Source: Deltaproteobacteria bacterium RBG_13_43_22 (GTDB taxonomy: Bacteria; Desulfobacterota; RBG-13-43-22). Taken from it: a stretch of DNA of 64,000 bases. The stretch spans positions 1 through 64,000 of the forward strand of contig MGQB01000013.1 in NCBI GenBank assembly GCA_001797675.1, in the 5' to 3' direction. Position numbers and translations under genes: made by a program. This document shows, piece by piece, positions 1 to 8,108 of this stretch. Below the pieces are notes generated by a model that searched no databases, was not told the origin of the DNA, and worked only from the letters and a program-made list of their open reading frames with translations. Each line of letters starts with the position of its first letter. Position 1 is the first letter of the stretch.

Positions 1-78
1 GTACAGAAGCCCGGAGCAATATGAAAAGCTCCTTAATGAAACTTAACCACGTGTCCACTTTTTCGGGGGAAGGTCAGT
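1..78 (+). mobile_element. Possible insertion-sequence right end with transposase C-terminal tail
   Basis: Positions 2-46 read in frame as YRSPEQYEKLLNET followed by a stop. This resembles the extreme C-terminus of IS3/IS481-type DDE transposases, which often end with a Y-x-SP-x-x-[YF]-E segment. It is followed within about 10 bases by a sequence (52-76) that looks like an IS terminal repeat. Only the last 14 codons lie in the window, so the assignment rests on a short motif. It could be the end of an unrelated gene. Confidence 0.35.
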
Positions 79-325
79 TTAAACTCTTCTGTTTTATCTG
101 AAATGGAATTTTGAAGACTTCAGGAAGAAGTTAATATACCTTTTGCTCTTAGATCGGATCAAGTTCTATCAACGGCCGATAAAGCATAGGTTTCCCCTTG
201 TCCCTTTCATCTTGTCCCATAGACATTTTATCAACCGGGACAGGCTTCCTATATTGATTTACCGGTAATACCGATTTAGGAATAAGCAGGCATTAAGGAA
301 ATCATCCCGACCTGAGATCAAAACC

Positions 326-1240
326 TCATAAATGGGCGTCGAACCAGGCCAGTAAATCCCTGTGCACCTCATCACGATTGGTTTCATTGAGGATCTCGTG
401 ACGCGCCCCCGGGTACAACTTGGCCGTAAGATCCTTAATGCCCAACGTCTTGTAGCGATCGATCAGCAACTTTACATTAGCGGCGTTGTCTCCCGCCGCC
501 GGATCATCGTCACCGGAAATGATAAAAACCGGCAGATCTTTGGGAATGCGGGCTTCGTTTTCCGGCTTCCAGCCTTCCCGTATTCCCTTGAGTAAGTCCA
601 ATGAAAATCCAAAGGAAAATTGAAAGCCGCACCAGGGATCATCCACGTATTTCCGGACTTCGTCTTCGTCCCGGCTGAGCCATTCAAAGCCGGTCCGGCC
701 CGGTTCGAAGCGTTTATTGGCCTCCCTGAACATGGCTTTTGAGATCCCCTCTCGGGGCAGCTTCTCTAACGACGATATATTCTTTTCCAAATCCAGGCGT
801 GCCCCTGATGAGCCGCACAGCACAACCCCTTTGAGTCCGCTTCCCCATTGCTGGATGTAATGCTGGGAAAGCAAAGCGCCCATGCTGTGGCCGAACAAAA
901 AGACGGATAGTCCCGGGTTTTCCTCCTTAATGATGTCGGTCAGTTGTTTGGCGTCTTTAACGATCCCGTTCCAACCATCGATTCCGGCAAAGCCGGCCTT
1001 ATCCATGGTGCCGGCCGTTTTCCAATGAGCGCGGTGGTCATTGGCATAGACAATGTACCCGGCGCCGTTGAGGAACCTTCCCACGCGTTCATACCGCAGG
1101 CTGTGTTCGGCTGCCCCATGGGCGATCTGGACCACGGCTTTGTGCTTTGACTCTTTCGGCGGCACCCATCGGCGCACAAAGATCCGGAATCCGTCCGGAT
1201 CGGTAAAAGTAAAAGTAGTATCCTCTATCGCTTTGGACAT
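326..1240 (-). CDS. Alpha/beta hydrolase, monoacylglycerol-lipase-like (serine aminopeptidase S33 family)
   Basis: A 304-residue cytosolic hydrolase that probably cleaves an acyl ester or lipid. An HGAAEHS oxyanion-type segment lies near residue 41, the nucleophile elbow GHSMG has Ser119, a candidate acid lies in ISGDDDP (Asp244-246), and the catalytic His is in ARHEIL (His281). The triad is therefore complete, and order and length match the lysophospholipase/monoglyceride-lipase group. A strong AAAGGAGG ribosome site sits before the ATG. It is the last gene of a three-gene minus-strand set behind two MaoC-like proteins, which suggests work on acyl or acyl-CoA compounds. The substrate cannot be read from the sequence. 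Confidence 0.85.
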   Translation of the reverse strand: MSKAIEDTTFTFTDPDGFRIFVRRWVPPKESKHKAVVQIAHGAAEHSLRYERVGRFLNGAGYIVYANDHRAHWKTAGTMDKAGFAGIDGWNGIVKDAKQLTDIIKEENPGLSVFLFGHSMGALLSQHYIQQWGSGLKGVVLCGSSGARLDLEKNISSLEKLPREGISKAMFREANKRFEPGRTGFEWLSRDEDEVRKYVDDPWCGFQFSFGFSLDLLKGIREGWKPENEARIPKDLPVFIISGDDDPAAGDNAANVKLLIDRYKTLGIKDLTAKLYPGARHEILNETNRDEVHRDLLAWFDAHL

Positions 1241-1284
1241 GGATAAACCTCCTTTGATGAATGGGGAAGTGATTGGATTTAATA

Positions 1285-1674
1285 TTATCGGAGGCAGCTC
1301 GCCTCACCGACCATGATCTTAACGCCGTCCTGGTTTTCCATCCAAAGGTCCAGCGTGATCCGGTTACCTCCCTCTTGGGGATCAATCGATTTTATCTTCC
1401 CATGGGTGGTTATCTGATCGCCGTTTACAGCCCCTCCCCCGATAAAAGAGATATTGATTTTTCCTGAGTGCAGCCATTTTTCTTCAAAGGTGTTGTAAAG
1501 CATCTCCAGCATATAACTGAGCAGAGTAGAACCCGGAACCAGCGCCCCCTGCATGCCTTGTTTTTGGGCGTATTCATCGGTGTGAATGGGATTGCGTGCG
1601 TCCTGTTCGATCGGCGAAAAGGCGGTCTTGGATAAACCGGGAATCTCTTGTCCGATTTCTATGTTTATAGCCAT
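1285..1674 (-). CDS. MaoC-like hot-dog dehydratase
   Basis: A 129-residue single hot-dog protein. The hydratase-2 signature is clear around residues 25-48: an A-x-NPIH-x-D motif followed by a glycine-rich turn (GALVPG). This is the Asp/His pair used by R-specific enoyl-CoA hydratases, with Asn replacing the usual Asp just before PIH. An AAGGAGG site precedes the ATG. It lies 11 bp downstream of a second hot-dog-like protein in the same direction. MaoC proteins often work as two-chain complexes in which only one chain is catalytic, and this one carries the catalytic motif. The expected role is hydration or dehydration of an enoyl-CoA. The actual substrate is unknown. Confidence 0.8.
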   Translation of the reverse strand: MAINIEIGQEIPGLSKTAFSPIEQDARNPIHTDEYAQKQGMQGALVPGSTLLSYMLEMLYNTFEEKWLHSGKINISFIGGGAVNGDQITTHGKIKSIDPQEGGNRITLDLWMENQDGVKIMVGEASCLR

Positions 1675-1685
1675 GACTTTCCTCC

Positions 1686-2090
1686 TTATTCCACGTTAAT
1701 GCCGGTCTCCCGGCTTCTCATCAATACCTCGCCGTTTTCATCCAGGGCCTCAAACTCAGCGACTTTGTAGAACCGTCCCCGCTTGACAAACTTATCAACT
1801 ATCTTCCCCCGAATTCTGAGCTTGGTACCCATTTTAAAGGGTTTTAGAAATTCATGTTCGCTTTTGGCCCAGATGGCCGATTTCAAATTGGTAAATTTGG
1901 CGAATTGCATCCTGGGGTGGAGCCCGATAGAGGTCCCCGGCGGGGCACAATGCAGTTTGTCGATAACCTCCCTGGCCTTCCATTGCATCCGATCCGCATA
2001 GGTGTTAATCGTTTCCTCATCCAGGATCATTTCCCATTCTCCCAGATCAAATCCAATGGGGATTGCCTCAAAATCCGATTCCAAACTCAT
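1686..2090 (-). CDS. MaoC_N-like hot-dog protein, probable partner of the adjacent MaoC protein
   Basis: A 134-residue protein resembling the FAS1-type dehydratase/MaoC N-terminal hot-dog family (segments such as LHPRMQFAKF and KFVKRGRFYKVAEFEA). It lacks an obvious D-x-x-x-x-H catalytic motif, as expected for the non-catalytic chain of a two-subunit hydratase. A longer reading from a TTG at 2108 is possible, but a GGAGG at about 2101-2105 lies just upstream of the ATG at 2090, so the ATG is chosen. It is the first gene of the minus-strand trio, 11 bp before the MaoC gene. Hydratase partnership is inferred from adjacency and family. Confidence 0.7.
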   Translation of the reverse strand: MSLESDFEAIPIGFDLGEWEMILDEETINTYADRMQWKAREVIDKLHCAPPGTSIGLHPRMQFAKFTNLKSAIWAKSEHEFLKPFKMGTKLRIRGKIVDKFVKRGRFYKVAEFEALDENGEVLMRSRETGINVE

Positions 2091-2366
2091 GATAAAGTTA
2101 CCTCCCAATCAATAAACAAATAAGATTTAATGTCTCAAAGGTTTAACTTCCCTGCCTTTTACTTGAATCCTTTAGTTAATTTTTATATTAACACGAACTT
2201 CGTTTTTACTCCTTATTATCATAAAATACGAAAACCTGTAAGTATTTAATTGTCGATTATTATGTAGTTTTTATCTTTTTCCATATATGATGATATGTTA
2301 TAATATAAGCCAAAAAATTGGAAAAAACGAACTTCGTATATTAATTGTTCCGGCGCGCTGTGCACG
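2091..2366. other. AT-rich intergenic segment before the first attC-like site
   Basis: No convincing reading frame. The segment is strongly AT-rich, in contrast to both flanks. It carries two copies of an 11-base word, ACGAACTTCGT, near 2194 and 2328. It presumably holds the promoter of the leftward MaoC operon. A perfect 10-bp inverted repeat (TGTTCCGGCG / CGCCGGAACA) at about 2347-2374 marks the entry into the attC-like site. Confidence 0.4.
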
Positions 2367-2455
2367 CCGGAACAAATCGTTCGAGCGCATTCGTCCTCGG
2401 ACTTGGCGAGCAAGCTCGCCAGCCCGATTACGAACCGCTCAACTCGCCGTTATCT
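2367..2455 (+). other. attC-like integron recombination site
   Basis: A folded site with integron attC layout. A left core ending in GGAAC (about 2369-2373) is opposed by a right core GTTATCT (2449-2455). The arms TTCGAGCG and CGCTCAA pair with one unpaired C, further pairing follows through CATTCGT/ACGAACC, and the tip is closed by a perfect GGCGAGC/GCTCGCC hairpin. Unpaired single bases in an otherwise matched stem are the hallmark of attC sites. The right core departs from GTTRRRY in two positions, as some long attC sites do. Confidence 0.6.
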
Positions 2456-2479
2456 AAAGATGGGAGCCAAAACGCGTAT

Positions 2480-3271
2480 ATGACAAGGAGATTATTGGGG
2501 CACTACACAAATCTATATGGCTTGGAAGGTGTCCTCCAAAAGAGAGAGCTGAGATTCGGTCTGTTTAGCCGTACCAATGACCCGTTCGAGAACGCAGACC
2601 CAGAATTTGAAATACGTATTTCTGACGATGTCACCGGCGACAGCAGTATCTTCTTCGATGATGGCGTGCTAAGGAAGCCCTTCAGGTTGTTGTGTTTCAG
2701 TCTATCAGATACAATTGACTTTTTCTACAAAAGACCCAGAATGTGGGCGCAATACGCCGATGATCACCGCGGATGCTGCCTCATCCTCAACAAGGTCAAG
2801 TTTGACCTCGCCTTTGACGCACTGCCCGTATATCAATCAAAAAAGTGCCGTTCTATTGTCCACTACGATCTCCAAGAGAAGGAAGATGAAGTGTCCTCCG
2901 CTTGCCGCGACCTCACAGCTTTGGTAAAGGCGGACGAGAAGGTTGACCCCCAAAAGGTTACTGATTTAATGTACGAAAAGAGGAAATTATTTTTGTACAC
3001 AAAGATGCGCGATTGGAAGGAAGAGAAAGAATACCGCTACTGTATTTATACTCGTGCGCAAGACGATATCTTCATTGACATATCTGACTCGCTACACGAA
3101 ATAATCCTCGGTTATAAGGTAAGCGGGCTTTATCAAAGGATGCTCTTCGCATGGGGAAAAGAAAAAGGAATTCCAGTAAGTTTTATCTACTGGGAAAACG
3201 GCTTTCCCGTTAAGATCACTCTAAACGATACTTCTTTCGAGGCATTGGACAGCGTTGGCATCTTTAAGTAG
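2480..3271 (+). CDS. DUF2971 family protein (cassette gene)
   Basis: A 263-residue protein of the DUF2971 type. It shows an N-terminal LGHYTNLYGLEGVL segment, an NDPFE motif at residues 33-37, a CFS segment, and a MWAQYADDHRGCCL block, all typical of that family. The biochemical function of DUF2971 is not established, but members are frequent in accessory DNA. The frame is open back to 2345, but that stretch is the palindromic attC-like site, so the ATG at 2480 is preferred. It is the only gene between two attC-like sites, the expected structure of a promoterless integron cassette. Its base composition differs from the MaoC genes upstream. Confidence 0.7.
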   Translation: MTRRLLGHYTNLYGLEGVLQKRELRFGLFSRTNDPFENADPEFEIRISDDVTGDSSIFFDDGVLRKPFRLLCFSLSDTIDFFYKRPRMWAQYADDHRGCCLILNKVKFDLAFDALPVYQSKKCRSIVHYDLQEKEDEVSSACRDLTALVKADEKVDPQKVTDLMYEKRKLFLYTKMRDWKEEKEYRYCIYTRAQDDIFIDISDSLHEIILGYKVSGLYQRMLFAWGKEKGIPVSFIYWENGFPVKITLNDTSFEALDSVGIFK

Positions 3272-3312
3272 ACAAAGAGGAAGGTTGGAGTTGCGATATC
3301 TTATCATAAACC

Positions 3313-3367
3313 AGATAACATGTTAATCCAACCGATCGCTACGCTCCAGCTGATTTTTGTGTTAGGC
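3313..3367 (+). other. attC-like site at the 3' end of the DUF2971 cassette
   Basis: The right core GTTAGGC (3361-3367) fits the integron consensus GTTRRRY exactly. The left side carries a TAACA core (3316-3320) and an arm TTAATCCA that pairs partly with TGATTTT on the right, leaving one C unpaired. The stem is weaker than those at 18698 and 20344. Its position, directly between two short plus-strand genes, supports the call. Confidence 0.55.
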
Positions 3368-3401
3368 GACAAAGCATAAACCCCTTTGAAGGAGAAGTGG
3401 A

Positions 3402-3731
3402 ATGCCTTACAACGAAGAACTCGATGCCAGGGCCTTTTCCATCGTCTCAAAGTGGGCGAACATTTCGAGGAAGAAGATGTTCGGGGGCGTATGTTACCTC
3501 ATGAACGGGAATATGCTTGGGGGAGTCTATAAGGACTATCTGATCGTTCGTCTCGGTGAAATTCGGCAGGAAAAAGCGCTTAAAGAGCCTTTCATAAGAC
3601 CTTTCGATATAACAGGAAAACCAATGAAGGGCTGGGTCATGGTTGAGTCAAAAGGCTGTGAAGACAAGCAACTGCGGAAATGGCTTGAAGATGCCCGAGT
3701 CTTCGTGGCCACTTTACCTGAAAAGAAGTGA
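3402..3731 (+). CDS. TfoX N-terminal domain protein
   Basis: A 109-residue protein matching the TfoX N-terminal domain: an early KKMFGGVCYLMNGNMLGGV segment with an MFGG motif, followed by LIVRLG and a conserved KPMKGWVMV stretch. The C-terminal TfoX domain is absent, so this is the small stand-alone form and not the competence regulator itself. A good GGAG site (AAGGAGAAG) sits upstream. It follows an attC-like right core by 35 bp, so it may be the second cassette. No clear attC follows it, so it could equally be a resident gene at the array edge. Confidence 0.75.
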   Translation: MPYNEELDARAFSIVSKWANISRKKMFGGVCYLMNGNMLGGVYKDYLIVRLGEIRQEKALKEPFIRPFDITGKPMKGWVMVESKGCEDKQLRKWLEDARVFVATLPEKK

Positions 3732-3800
3732 GTAGGAAACCGTCCCTATTTTTCTAAGGGTTAAATCGTTAGGAAAAAAGAAATACCAAGGAGACCTATT

Positions 3801-4982
3801 ATGGATTTTTCTATCAGCAGGGAAACCGAAGAGCTCCGTGAAGAGATCCGCCAGTTCATCAAGGATTATCCCCCCGACGAATTCCCCGTGCAGGCGGCCG
3901 ACGATTTCTGGGGCAACGGCGGATACTCCTATGAATATACCAGAAAGATGGGAGAGGCCGGATGGCTGAGTCTAACCTGGCCAGAAGAGTGGGGGGGACG
4001 GGGAAGAACCATCCTGGACAAAATGGTGGTAGCGGAAGAACTGGCCTACTGCCGGGCCCCCCACTCCTTTAATCTTATGCTGGACGGGATGTCCAACCAT
4101 ATCATAACCCATGGGAATGATTATTTGAGAAAAGAGATTTTGCCTAAAATCGCCAAGGGGAGCATTGTTTTTTGGCTGGCTCTCAGCGAACCCAACGCCG
4201 GTTCCGATCTTTTAGCCCTTCAAACCAAGGCGGAAGACAGAGGCGATGTTTTTGTCGTCAACGGTCAAAAAATATGGAGCGCCAGAGCCCACATGGCGGA
4301 TTATGGTTACCTGATAACCAGAACCGATCCGAATGTCCCGCGACACAAAGGGCTGAGCATGTTTATCGTCGATCGGAAGCTTCCCGGGATTACCATTGAA
4401 CCGATCATCAACCTGGTCGGGGAAAATTATCATAATCATGTTTATTTTGACAATGTCGAAATCCCCAAGGAATTTTTACTGGGTAAAAAAAATGAAGGAT
4501 TTTATCAAATGCTCAAAGGATTGGAGATGGATCGATTCTGGGCAAGATATCAGAAACCCGCCATCTGCAAACGGGTTTTGGATGACTTGATCGATTATTG
4601 TAAAAACAATTCCAGAAACGGCAAACCCCTTTATCAGAACTCGGTAATCAGGCAAAAGCTGGCCCAAACCGCCACTGAGATCGAGACCTGCCGGCTGGTG
4701 TTTTACCGTATGGCCTGGATGCTGGACCAGAAAGTTCCCATCCGGCATGAAACGGCGATGGGAAAAACCTTTGCCGATGAGATGGGCCAGCGGTTAATGG
4801 ATTTGGCCATGGAAATACTCGGACTCGACTGCCAGCTTGAAGAGGGTTCGAAATCAGCGCCTTTCAAAGGGCTCTTCGAAAGATGGTATCTTATTAGCCG
4901 GGGACATACCATAGCCGGCGGAACAGTCGAAGTCATGAAAGATACAATCGCCAGAATGGGTTTGGGCCTTTCAAAAAAATAA
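3801..4982 (+). CDS. Acyl-CoA dehydrogenase, FadE-like (393 aa)
   Basis: A flavin-dependent dehydrogenase introducing a double bond into an acyl-CoA. It has the three-part acyl-CoA dehydrogenase fold: helical N-terminus, a central beta domain with ALSEPNAGSDL (about residues 127-137), and a C-terminal helical domain ending in HTIAGGTVEVMKD. The usual catalytic Glu in the Y-E-G-T type loop is not obvious here. AAGGAG precedes the ATG by a normal distance. A second acyl-CoA dehydrogenase follows after 35 bp, and such adjacent unlike pairs often form mixed tetramers. The chain length and structure of the substrate cannot be told. Confidence 0.85.
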   Translation: MDFSISRETEELREEIRQFIKDYPPDEFPVQAADDFWGNGGYSYEYTRKMGEAGWLSLTWPEEWGGRGRTILDKMVVAEELAYCRAPHSFNLMLDGMSNHIITHGNDYLRKEILPKIAKGSIVFWLALSEPNAGSDLLALQTKAEDRGDVFVVNGQKIWSARAHMADYGYLITRTDPNVPRHKGLSMFIVDRKLPGITIEPIINLVGENYHNHVYFDNVEIPKEFLLGKKNEGFYQMLKGLEMDRFWARYQKPAICKRVLDDLIDYCKNNSRNGKPLYQNSVIRQKLAQTATEIETCRLVFYRMAWMLDQKVPIRHETAMGKTFADEMGQRLMDLAMEILGLDCQLEEGSKSAPFKGLFERWYLISRGHTIAGGTVEVMKDTIARMGLGLSKK

Positions 4983-5017
4983 GTAGCAGAGGAAAGCCGT
5001 TAAAAGGAGAAACCATC

Positions 5018-6133
5018 ATGGACTTTAGACTTTCTGAAGAACAGCAGCTTTTCAAAGAATCGGTTTATAATTTTCTTTCCAAGCATTACCAGACCGATAT
5101 GCTTCGAAAAATGCTAAAAGGAGAAATGGAATTTCCATCCGAGCTATGGAAAAAAATATCGGAGCTGGGATGGCTGGGCGTGGCGATTCCGGAGAATTAT
5201 GGCGGAAGCGGGATGGGATTTCAAGAGCTGGTCATCCTTTTTGAGGAAATGGGAAGTGCCTGCCTGGTCAGTCCCATTCTTTCGACGGTTCTTTCCTCTC
5301 TGCTCATTCTGGATGCCGGAAACAAGAAGCAAAAAGACGAATTTTTACCTAAGTTAGTCGCGGGAGAACTCCGCTTTGCCCTGGCCCTGCATGAACCGGG
5401 TTTTTATTACCAGGAAGGCGGTATTCAGGTTACAGCATCCAAGGTCCAAGACGACTATGTCCTTAACGGCATAAAGGCCCCGGTTCCGGACGGAGGAATG
5501 GCGGATTATTTTATCTGCCTGGCCAAAACAAGCGATAAAGACACAACGCTTTTTATTGTAAAAGCCGATACGCCCGGGGTCACCTTGTCCCCACTAAAGA
5601 CTATTGCAGGCGACAGTCAAGTCGAGATTCGCTTTAATCAGGTGGCGGTTTCCGCAAAAAATATTTTAGGAGAGTCGAACCGGGGCTGGGCGTTTGTCGA
5701 GAAAATAATTTCAAAAGCAGCGCTTTTAAAAAGCGCCGAAATGTTGGGCGGATCACGAAAAACCCTTGCTATGTGTGTGGAGTACATGAAAGTGCGGGAA
5801 CAGTTCGGGCAGGCCTTGGGAAATTTCCAGGCGGTCCAGCACAAATGTGCGGAAATGCTCACCTATGTCGATCTTTCCAGGGATATTGTTTACAAGCCGG
5901 CCTGGATGATCGATCGGGGGATGGCCTGCGACATCGATATCGCCATGGCCAAGGCCTGGACCAGCGACGCCTACCGAAAAGTGGTCCAAACTTCTTTTCA
6001 GTTATTCGGGGCTATGGCTTTTTGCCAAGAACATGATATGCACTTGTACTTACGCCATGCCAAAGCCAGCGAGGTGAATTTTGGGGATTCCACCTTTCAG
6101 CGCGACTTAATCGCTGACCATCTGTTTGCCTGA
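5018..6133 (+). CDS. Acyl-CoA dehydrogenase, second subunit-like (371 aa)
   Basis: A smaller and more divergent acyl-CoA dehydrogenase. The N-terminal helical domain and the C-terminal domain (VREQFGQALGNFQAVQHKCA, then an LRHAKASE...FGDS tail) are recognisable, but the central flavin-binding motifs are degenerate (ALHEPGFYYQ in place of ALSEPxAGSD). This pattern is typical of the second chain of heteromeric acyl-CoA dehydrogenases, such as those used in steroid side-chain breakdown. An AAAAGGAG site precedes the ATG. It is probably co-transcribed with the dehydrogenase at 3801. A 179-bp inverted-repeat element begins four bases after its stop. Confidence 0.8.
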   Translation: MDFRLSEEQQLFKESVYNFLSKHYQTDMLRKMLKGEMEFPSELWKKISELGWLGVAIPENYGGSGMGFQELVILFEEMGSACLVSPILSTVLSSLLILDAGNKKQKDEFLPKLVAGELRFALALHEPGFYYQEGGIQVTASKVQDDYVLNGIKAPVPDGGMADYFICLAKTSDKDTTLFIVKADTPGVTLSPLKTIAGDSQVEIRFNQVAVSAKNILGESNRGWAFVEKIISKAALLKSAEMLGGSRKTLAMCVEYMKVREQFGQALGNFQAVQHKCAEMLTYVDLSRDIVYKPAWMIDRGMACDIDIAMAKAWTSDAYRKVVQTSFQLFGAMAFCQEHDMHLYLRHAKASEVNFGDSTFQRDLIADHLFA

Positions 6134-6137
6134 CTAT

Positions 6138-6316
6138 CAGGTTGCTGAAAAAGGCCCATCTACTGCGTTGCCCTCATCCCTCGTCATTGCAGCGTACTTC
6201 AATGTACGCCTCATTCCTCGGAATTTCTTCGCGTAAAGGACAACGCTCAGTCCCACCCTTTAGGGGCGGGTTCCCGGTTTCGGGCGCCTTGTGTCTGAAC
6301 CTTTTTGAGCAACCTG
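6138..6316. repeat. MITE-like inverted-repeat element, about 179 bp
   Basis: The ends are near-perfect inverted copies: CAGGTTGCTGAAAAAGG at the left and CCTTTTTGAGCAACCTG at the right. The interior holds no credible gene, although an 80-codon frame runs through it. The element follows the stop of the acyl-CoA dehydrogenase by four bases. The structure is that of a non-autonomous transposable repeat. Confidence 0.6.
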
Positions 6317-6458
6317 TAACCAAAGAGTTTTTCCTCATCCTATTATTGTTAAGCCTAGCATCATTTTGCGCAAGCTTTAACTAATTTATATAAATTGAGC
6401 TATTGAAAGTCGCAAAAGAAGAGGCATAGGGTTTCTGGATTCCAGAAAAAAATACTCC

Positions 6459-7223
6459 TTATATCATGGTAATTCCACCGCTGACACTCAGCGTTTGCCC
6501 CGTCATATAGCTGGACTCCTCTGAGGCCAAAAATATTACCGCGGCAGCTATCTCTTCCGGCCGGGCCCTTCTCCTCATGGGAATAAGCCTATCCATTCTC
6601 TCGGTATGTTCCGGGTCCTGTTCTGTTTTCGCCAGTGTGGCCGGGGTAACCGTAGGCCCGGGGCAAACGCAGTTCACCCGGATACCATAACGGACCAGCT
6701 CTCGAGCCAATGACTTGGTTAAGGCGATAACGCCCCCTTTGCAGGCCGAGTAAACAACGCCGTTGCCGTTACCGGTGCGGGCAGCATCGGAGCCGATATT
6801 GACAATATTGCCTGATCCTTTAGCCATCATGCCTTTCAGCGCAACCTGGATCACCCGAAGCGGGCCCACCAGATCGGTGGCTATCATTTTTTCCCAGATT
6901 TCCTCATCCATGTCGATAAAAGGGCCGTAAATGATCAGGCCGGCGTTATTGACTAAAATATCTATTTGGCCGAAGGTTTCCTCGACAGACTTGACCATGT
7001 CCTCGACTTCGTTTCTCCTGGTAACGTCTGCCTGGAAATAGCGACCATCACCGCCGGCCTTCCTTAGGCGATCGATGACCTGATTTCCTTCATCCGATAA
7101 AATATCACAAACGGCAACCTTACATTCCTCCTGAGAGAAACGCAGGGCAATGGCCTCACCGATTCCTCTGGCGCCTCCCGTTACCAGGGCCACTTTTCCT
7201 TTCAATCCGGTTTTTCCCATCAT
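6459..7223 (-). CDS. SDR family NAD(P)-dependent oxidoreductase
   Basis: A classical 254-residue short-chain dehydrogenase. It has the TGGARGIG cofactor loop (residues 15-22), NNAG at 92-95, and catalytic Ser145, Tyr158 and Lys162 (YSACK). The C-terminus ends with the usual SSYMTGQTLSVSGG block. Asp40 after the second strand suggests a preference for NAD over NADP, as known for the family. GGAGG precedes the start. It is the last gene of a minus-strand group behind a VOC protein and a crotonase. A hydroxyacyl-CoA or alcohol dehydrogenase role is inferred from these neighbours. Confidence 0.88.
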   Translation of the reverse strand: MMGKTGLKGKVALVTGGARGIGEAIALRFSQEECKVAVCDILSDEGNQVIDRLRKAGGDGRYFQADVTRRNEVEDMVKSVEETFGQIDILVNNAGLIIYGPFIDMDEEIWEKMIATDLVGPLRVIQVALKGMMAKGSGNIVNIGSDAARTGNGNGVVYSACKGGVIALTKSLARELVRYGIRVNCVCPGPTVTPATLAKTEQDPEHTERMDRLIPMRRRARPEEIAAAVIFLASEESSYMTGQTLSVSGGITMI

Positions 7224-7245
7224 GCCTCATCCTCCTTCCAGGGGT

Positions 7246-7674
7246 TCATTTCCGCCCGAAGCGGCTGGCTATAATTGCCCCGTGCTCAAGTTCATATTCA
7301 CAAAGCTCGAGCATTACCCCAAAGGTATCCTTGGGATGGAATTGAGCCTCTTTTATCTTGCCGGATTCTATGCGCCGCACAAGCCTGACCCCGAGTGATT
7401 CCAGGTGGGCGATGGCCTCCTCAATGTCAGGAACCTTGAGGGAGATAGCGGCCAGGCCCTCCCCCCTTCGCTCGATGGTCTTGCTAACCGCACTGTCCTT
7501 GGAGGCGCCTTCGATAATTTCCAGTCCGATGGGGTCCATTGTGGTCCTGGCATCGAGATTTTTGGGATTATGGGGTTCGGTGAATTTTGTGCCCAGAGCC
7601 TCCTCGAAAAACTTTATGGCTTTGTCCAGATTTTTTACAAAGATATGAATGTGATCGATCTTTTCCACTTTCAT
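7246..7674 (-). CDS. VOC (glyoxalase/methylmalonyl-CoA epimerase-like) protein
   Basis: A 142-residue protein with paired beta-alpha-beta-beta-beta modules of the vicinal-oxygen-chelate fold: KIDHIHIFVKNLDKAIKFF at the start, EGLAAISLKV in the middle and FGVMLELCEYE near the end. Candidate metal ligands are His8 and the late Glu; the middle metal His of true epimerases (GLHHIA) is replaced here by Ala. That change argues against calling it a standard methylmalonyl-CoA epimerase. It sits 22 bp upstream of the SDR gene on the same strand. Confidence 0.75.
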   Translation of the reverse strand: MKVEKIDHIHIFVKNLDKAIKFFEEALGTKFTEPHNPKNLDARTTMDPIGLEIIEGASKDSAVSKTIERRGEGLAAISLKVPDIEEAIAHLESLGVRLVRRIESGKIKEAQFHPKDTFGVMLELCEYELEHGAIIASRFGRK

Positions 7675-7750
7675 TTTTTTCCTCCTAAAAACTTTGTCTT
7701 AGCAAAAAGGGACGGTTTAATTATTAACGATCTTCTAATAATAAGGTTGT

Positions 7751-7984
7751 TAGGGGGCAGGGTGGTCTTCTTTTCAGGGATTGTCTACAAGGTTACCCTC
7801 TGCCATTATTCCGGCCCAAAGGCAAAAAATTTTGAAGCCCTGGAAAAACCCTGGCACCCATTTCGGGCTTTTGTATCGGCCTAATTCTGAACAAGGTTCA
7901 TTATCGGTTTAGGGGAAAAGCTTGGGAGAAATTAGGTGGCAATCCTTAAAAGAAGACCACAAAAGAAGACCACCCTACCCCTCG
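7751..7984. repeat. MITE-like element, family 2, copy 1
   Basis: A 234-bp intergenic element. Its ends are inverted copies of AGGGTGGTCTTCTTTT (about 7759-7774 and 7961-7976), and an inner motif of the form GGG-[AT]-TTGTC-[CT]-A followed by a GGTTACC-like word is shared with the elements at 38232 and 41682. No protein is encoded. It fills most of the 430-bp gap between the crotonase and VOC genes. Confidence 0.6.
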
Positions 7985-8108
7985 TATTTCGAGTCGTTCC
8001 ATTCTATTCAATGTCAATTCAATTATGAGACCGTTAACAACAAGGAGGCTGAAAATAAAAGCCCATTTTTTAGTTTTTTCCAATACGTTTTTGTGGTGGG
8101 GACCACCA

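Noticed and set aside
2328-2345. ACTTCGTATA at 2331-2340 equals part of a loxP arm.
   Set aside because: Only ten bases match, and no inverted second arm with an 8-base spacer is present.
3732-3800. GTTAGGAA at about 3769 after the TfoX-N gene as an attC right core.
   Set aside because: No complementary left core or paired arms could be found; the surrounding sequence is more like a REP-type relic.
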